Source: Yarrowia lipolytica (Eukaryota; Ascomycota; Dipodascomycetes; Dipodascales). Taken from it: DNA of 64,000 nucleotides. The DNA lies in contig NC_090774.1 in the NCBI RefSeq assembly GCF_001761485.1, positions 1,674,001 to 1,738,000 of the forward strand, in the 5' to 3' direction. The notes beneath the pieces are model-generated. The model ran no database searches and was not told the DNA's origin. It saw only the letters and a program-made list of their open reading frames with translations. This document shows positions 62,153-64,000 of this stretch, piece after piece; within the stretch, counting starts at the first letter, position 1, and each line of letters starts with the position of its first letter. The translations under genes were made by a program, and so were the position numbers.

Positions 62153-63772
62153 CTACATGTTGACGGCCAAAAGAATGGCCAACATACCCAAAGTCTCCCG
62201 TCCATCTGCAATGGGTATTTTAAGCAGCTCCAAAATCATCTGGATGTCCTTGTTGAGCAGCAACACGGCATACTCGAAACGATACTGTAACGACGAGGGG
62301 AACAGAGGGAACGCACGCGATCCGGTGATCACGCTCACCGGGTCAAAGATGGCATGATGAGCGCCCACACGTGTGATGGGATACTTCAGCGGAATCTCAA
62401 ACAACCCAGAAAGGAGCATCAGAAGCTCGCAAGTAAGAGAATATGCAAATGTCTGCTCGTGTTCGTCGGGGGAGGTTAGTGATAGGCCGGCAATTGCGTA
62501 CGAGCCATTCCTATGAGTGATAGGAAAGATTTCACAAAGTTGTTGAAGAGCCTGTTTCCTGATATCGAAAAGAGCTCGCTTTTCGTCCTGAACTTGCTTG
62601 TGCAGATCCGTAGGTACATCCTGTAGCGCCTCCCTAGCCTTATCTTGCAGCATTTCCCCGCTCCTCAAGTACGCACGCCTCGTTTCTATGTCCTGCACGA
62701 GCTTTGCCCTTTTTTGGTCCAACTTGAACTTCGTGGTGGCCAATTCTGCCTGGGCTTCCTTTATCCGGGCTATTTCAGCAGTGGTGTAGTTCTGACTACG
62801 TTCAGCCATGGTCATCAGCTCCCGATTCCGCGTCAGAGTTTCTACCTCCTTCGAGATTGTCTGTCGGGTGTGTTCGGCGTCCTTCACAAGATGTTCCATA
62901 TTGAGCACCTTGAGCATCTGGTCAAATGACGTGGCATTCAAGGGCTCTGCGGGTGTGCGTAACCCAGACGAAGAAGACACCTGGTGTAGAAAGGCCGAGG
63001 GAGTTCCTGGAGTGAAACAACCGTCGTCAAGGGACAGGACTAGTTGGCTCTGCCGACGGGCTGTTGATTCATCCTGGCCAATGTATCGTAAAGACGACAA
63101 ATCGACTCGATATACCGAGGGCCGGAACAGCTCTGCGTCGTCGCTGTCCTCGAGCCACAGAACCACCACGATCTCCTTTAAATCTCTGTAGTTTTTGTCA
63201 AAGTCCAGGTCCGCGCCAAAGTTCGACTCGTGCACAAACAAGGACGATACGTAGATGGGCTCGTCTTTATGTTCTGGGTCGTGGATTGAGAAGAATGCGG
63301 TGGGTGGGTGGTATTCCATGAGTTCGTCGTTCAGTGAGTCTGTGCTGGGTCCCCGAGAAATCTCGACTTCGGGAGTTGGCGCGGGACACTCCGTGACGCT
63401 GGTGATAGTTGGGGCCGGCATGAGTTCTTTGCCGTTCGTTTTAGGCTCCGTAGTCTCGTCATGAACTCCGTTTTCGGGCTCTGACTCGCCCTTGGTTGTG
63501 ATGGAAACATTGGTCGACGTGGCCTTTTTGGCAGTCACAAACGGCAAAAAGCCTTTTTGAGAAACGCGGAATTGAGAGTCGTGGTTAGTGATGAAGGGCG
63601 ACGCTGGCCGGGTCGGAGGGGTGTCCAGGGGCGTGGCGAGCGCCGAAGAGATGCTTTTGAGGTCGTTTTTGCCGCGCACACAAACCACATTGGCGAAGGA
63701 AAGGCGATGGACGTGGCGAAGCCGGCGCTTGGACGACGCTAGAGTCAGTTTGTGTCTGTCTCTATGTCCCAT
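62153..63772 (-). CDS. Vps38/UVRAG-like subunit of PI3-kinase complex II
   Basis: 539 residues from ATG 63772; the frame is open for 15 bp more without an ATG. A basic start (RHKLTLASSKRRLRHVHRL) precedes a disordered stretch, a C2-like beta region (about 165-250, YVSSLFVHESNFGADLDF and VVVLWLEDSDDAELF), a coiled coil (about 320-420), and a C-terminal BARA-type domain with IPLKYPITR, FPLFPSSLQYRFEYAVLLLNKDIQMILELL. The last motif is the conserved signature of UVRAG/Vps38. The complex (Vps34, Vps15, Vps30, Vps38) makes PI3P on endosomes for vacuolar sorting. Atg14 differs in having cysteine repeats at the N terminus, which are absent here. Distance to other fungal Vps38 is large. Confidence 0.78.
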   Translation of the reverse strand: MGHRDRHKLTLASSKRRLRHVHRLSFANVVCVRGKNDLKSISSALATPLDTPPTRPASPFITNHDSQFRVSQKGFLPFVTAKKATSTNVSITTKGESEPENGVHDETTEPKTNGKELMPAPTITSVTECPAPTPEVEISRGPSTDSLNDELMEYHPPTAFFSIHDPEHKDEPIYVSSLFVHESNFGADLDFDKNYRDLKEIVVVLWLEDSDDAELFRPSVYRVDLSSLRYIGQDESTARRQSQLVLSLDDGCFTPGTPSAFLHQVSSSSGLRTPAEPLNATSFDQMLKVLNMEHLVKDAEHTRQTISKEVETLTRNRELMTMAERSQNYTTAEIARIKEAQAELATTKFKLDQKRAKLVQDIETRRAYLRSGEMLQDKAREALQDVPTDLHKQVQDEKRALFDIRKQALQQLCEIFPITHRNGSYAIAGLSLTSPDEHEQTFAYSLTCELLMLLSGLFEIPLKYPITRVGAHHAIFDPVSVITGSRAFPLFPSSLQYRFEYAVLLLNKDIQMILELLKIPIADGRETLGMLAILLAVNM

Positions 63773-64000
63773 CGCTGTGGTTTTCAAAATCGACGTTGGG
63801 GTGATGACAGTACGAGTTTACCCTCACCATGCATACGACGATTTAGCTGCGTTTGTGATGAATGCGACAACCTAAGTAAAGTGCCTTAGAGTTAGTTAAG
63901 GCTAGATAAGTAAATGTGAATCAAGGGGGATGCAAATTATAGCGTCAATACGAACGACATACGGCTGAAAGTTGGAAAAATTGAAATTCCCTAGTGACGA
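63773..64000. other. Promoter side of the VPS38-like gene, end of window
   Basis: About 230 bp of upstream sequence. No further gene start is seen before the window ends. Confidence 0.6.

Overview
The window looks like nuclear DNA of the yeast Yarrowia lipolytica, probably chromosome E. The main evidence is intron architecture: every intron I could place has a GTGAGT or GTAAGT donor and a CTAAC branch site almost touching the AG acceptor. Supporting evidence is a dispersed stand-alone 5S rRNA gene, intron-bearing tRNA genes, an LTR element beside a tRNA gene, and the gene content itself (an HSF1, a malate dehydrogenase gene with the known peroxisomal alternative splice, an eL28 gene that S. 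cerevisiae lacks, a formate dehydrogenase). The chromosome assignment rests on memory of where HSF1 and MDH2 lie in that genome.

Layout. 1-8 kb: TAD2 (tRNA adenosine deaminase), a three-exon RCK1/RCK2-type kinase and NAB2. 8.3-11.2 kb: a 2.7-kb LTR element without coding capacity that ends about a dozen bases upstream of a tRNA-Phe gene. 11.4-19.2 kb: a secreted aspartic protease, a large BRE4-like membrane protein and SNX4. 19.8-25.2 kb: the AMPK beta subunit (GAL83/SIP2-like) and heat shock factor HSF1, which is broken by a reading-frame shift. 25.5-32.5 kb: a MINDY deubiquitinase with a CaaX end, VAC8 and EXO1. 32.9-38.9 kb: SEC24 and a GBP2/HRB1-like RNA-binding protein with a 1.55-kb intron. 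39.3-43.3 kb: SGF29, PGS1 and mitochondrial uS11m. 44.5-50.4 kb: an AIG1-family membrane protein, a peroxiredoxin-like protein without the usual cysteine, MDH2 and eL28. 51.8-56.8 kb: an ABCC transporter. 57.0-63.8 kb: 5S rRNA, formate dehydrogenase, tRNA-Ser(CGA), a peroxisomal 2,4-dienoyl-CoA reductase-like SDR and a VPS38/UVRAG-like protein.

The genes are independent housekeeping units with no operon-like logic. Loose themes are glucose and stress signalling (AMPK beta, HSF1, RCK kinase), the vacuole and endosome (SNX4, VAC8, VPS38, ABCC transporter), mRNA maturation and export (NAB2, GBP2-like), mitochondria (PGS1, uS11m) and peroxisomal metabolism (MDH2 long isoform, SDR).

The best observations are the MDH2 gene, whose start codon is split by an intron and whose last intron has two acceptors 4 nt apart that switch a peroxisomal targeting signal on or off; the two-base branch-to-acceptor spacing of nearly all introns, relaxed exactly at that alternative site; the word TACTTGTA/TACAAGTA, found about twenty times between genes; the HSF1 frame break; and the cluster of one-base length differences shared by the 3' LTR and the neighbouring tRNA-Phe gene.
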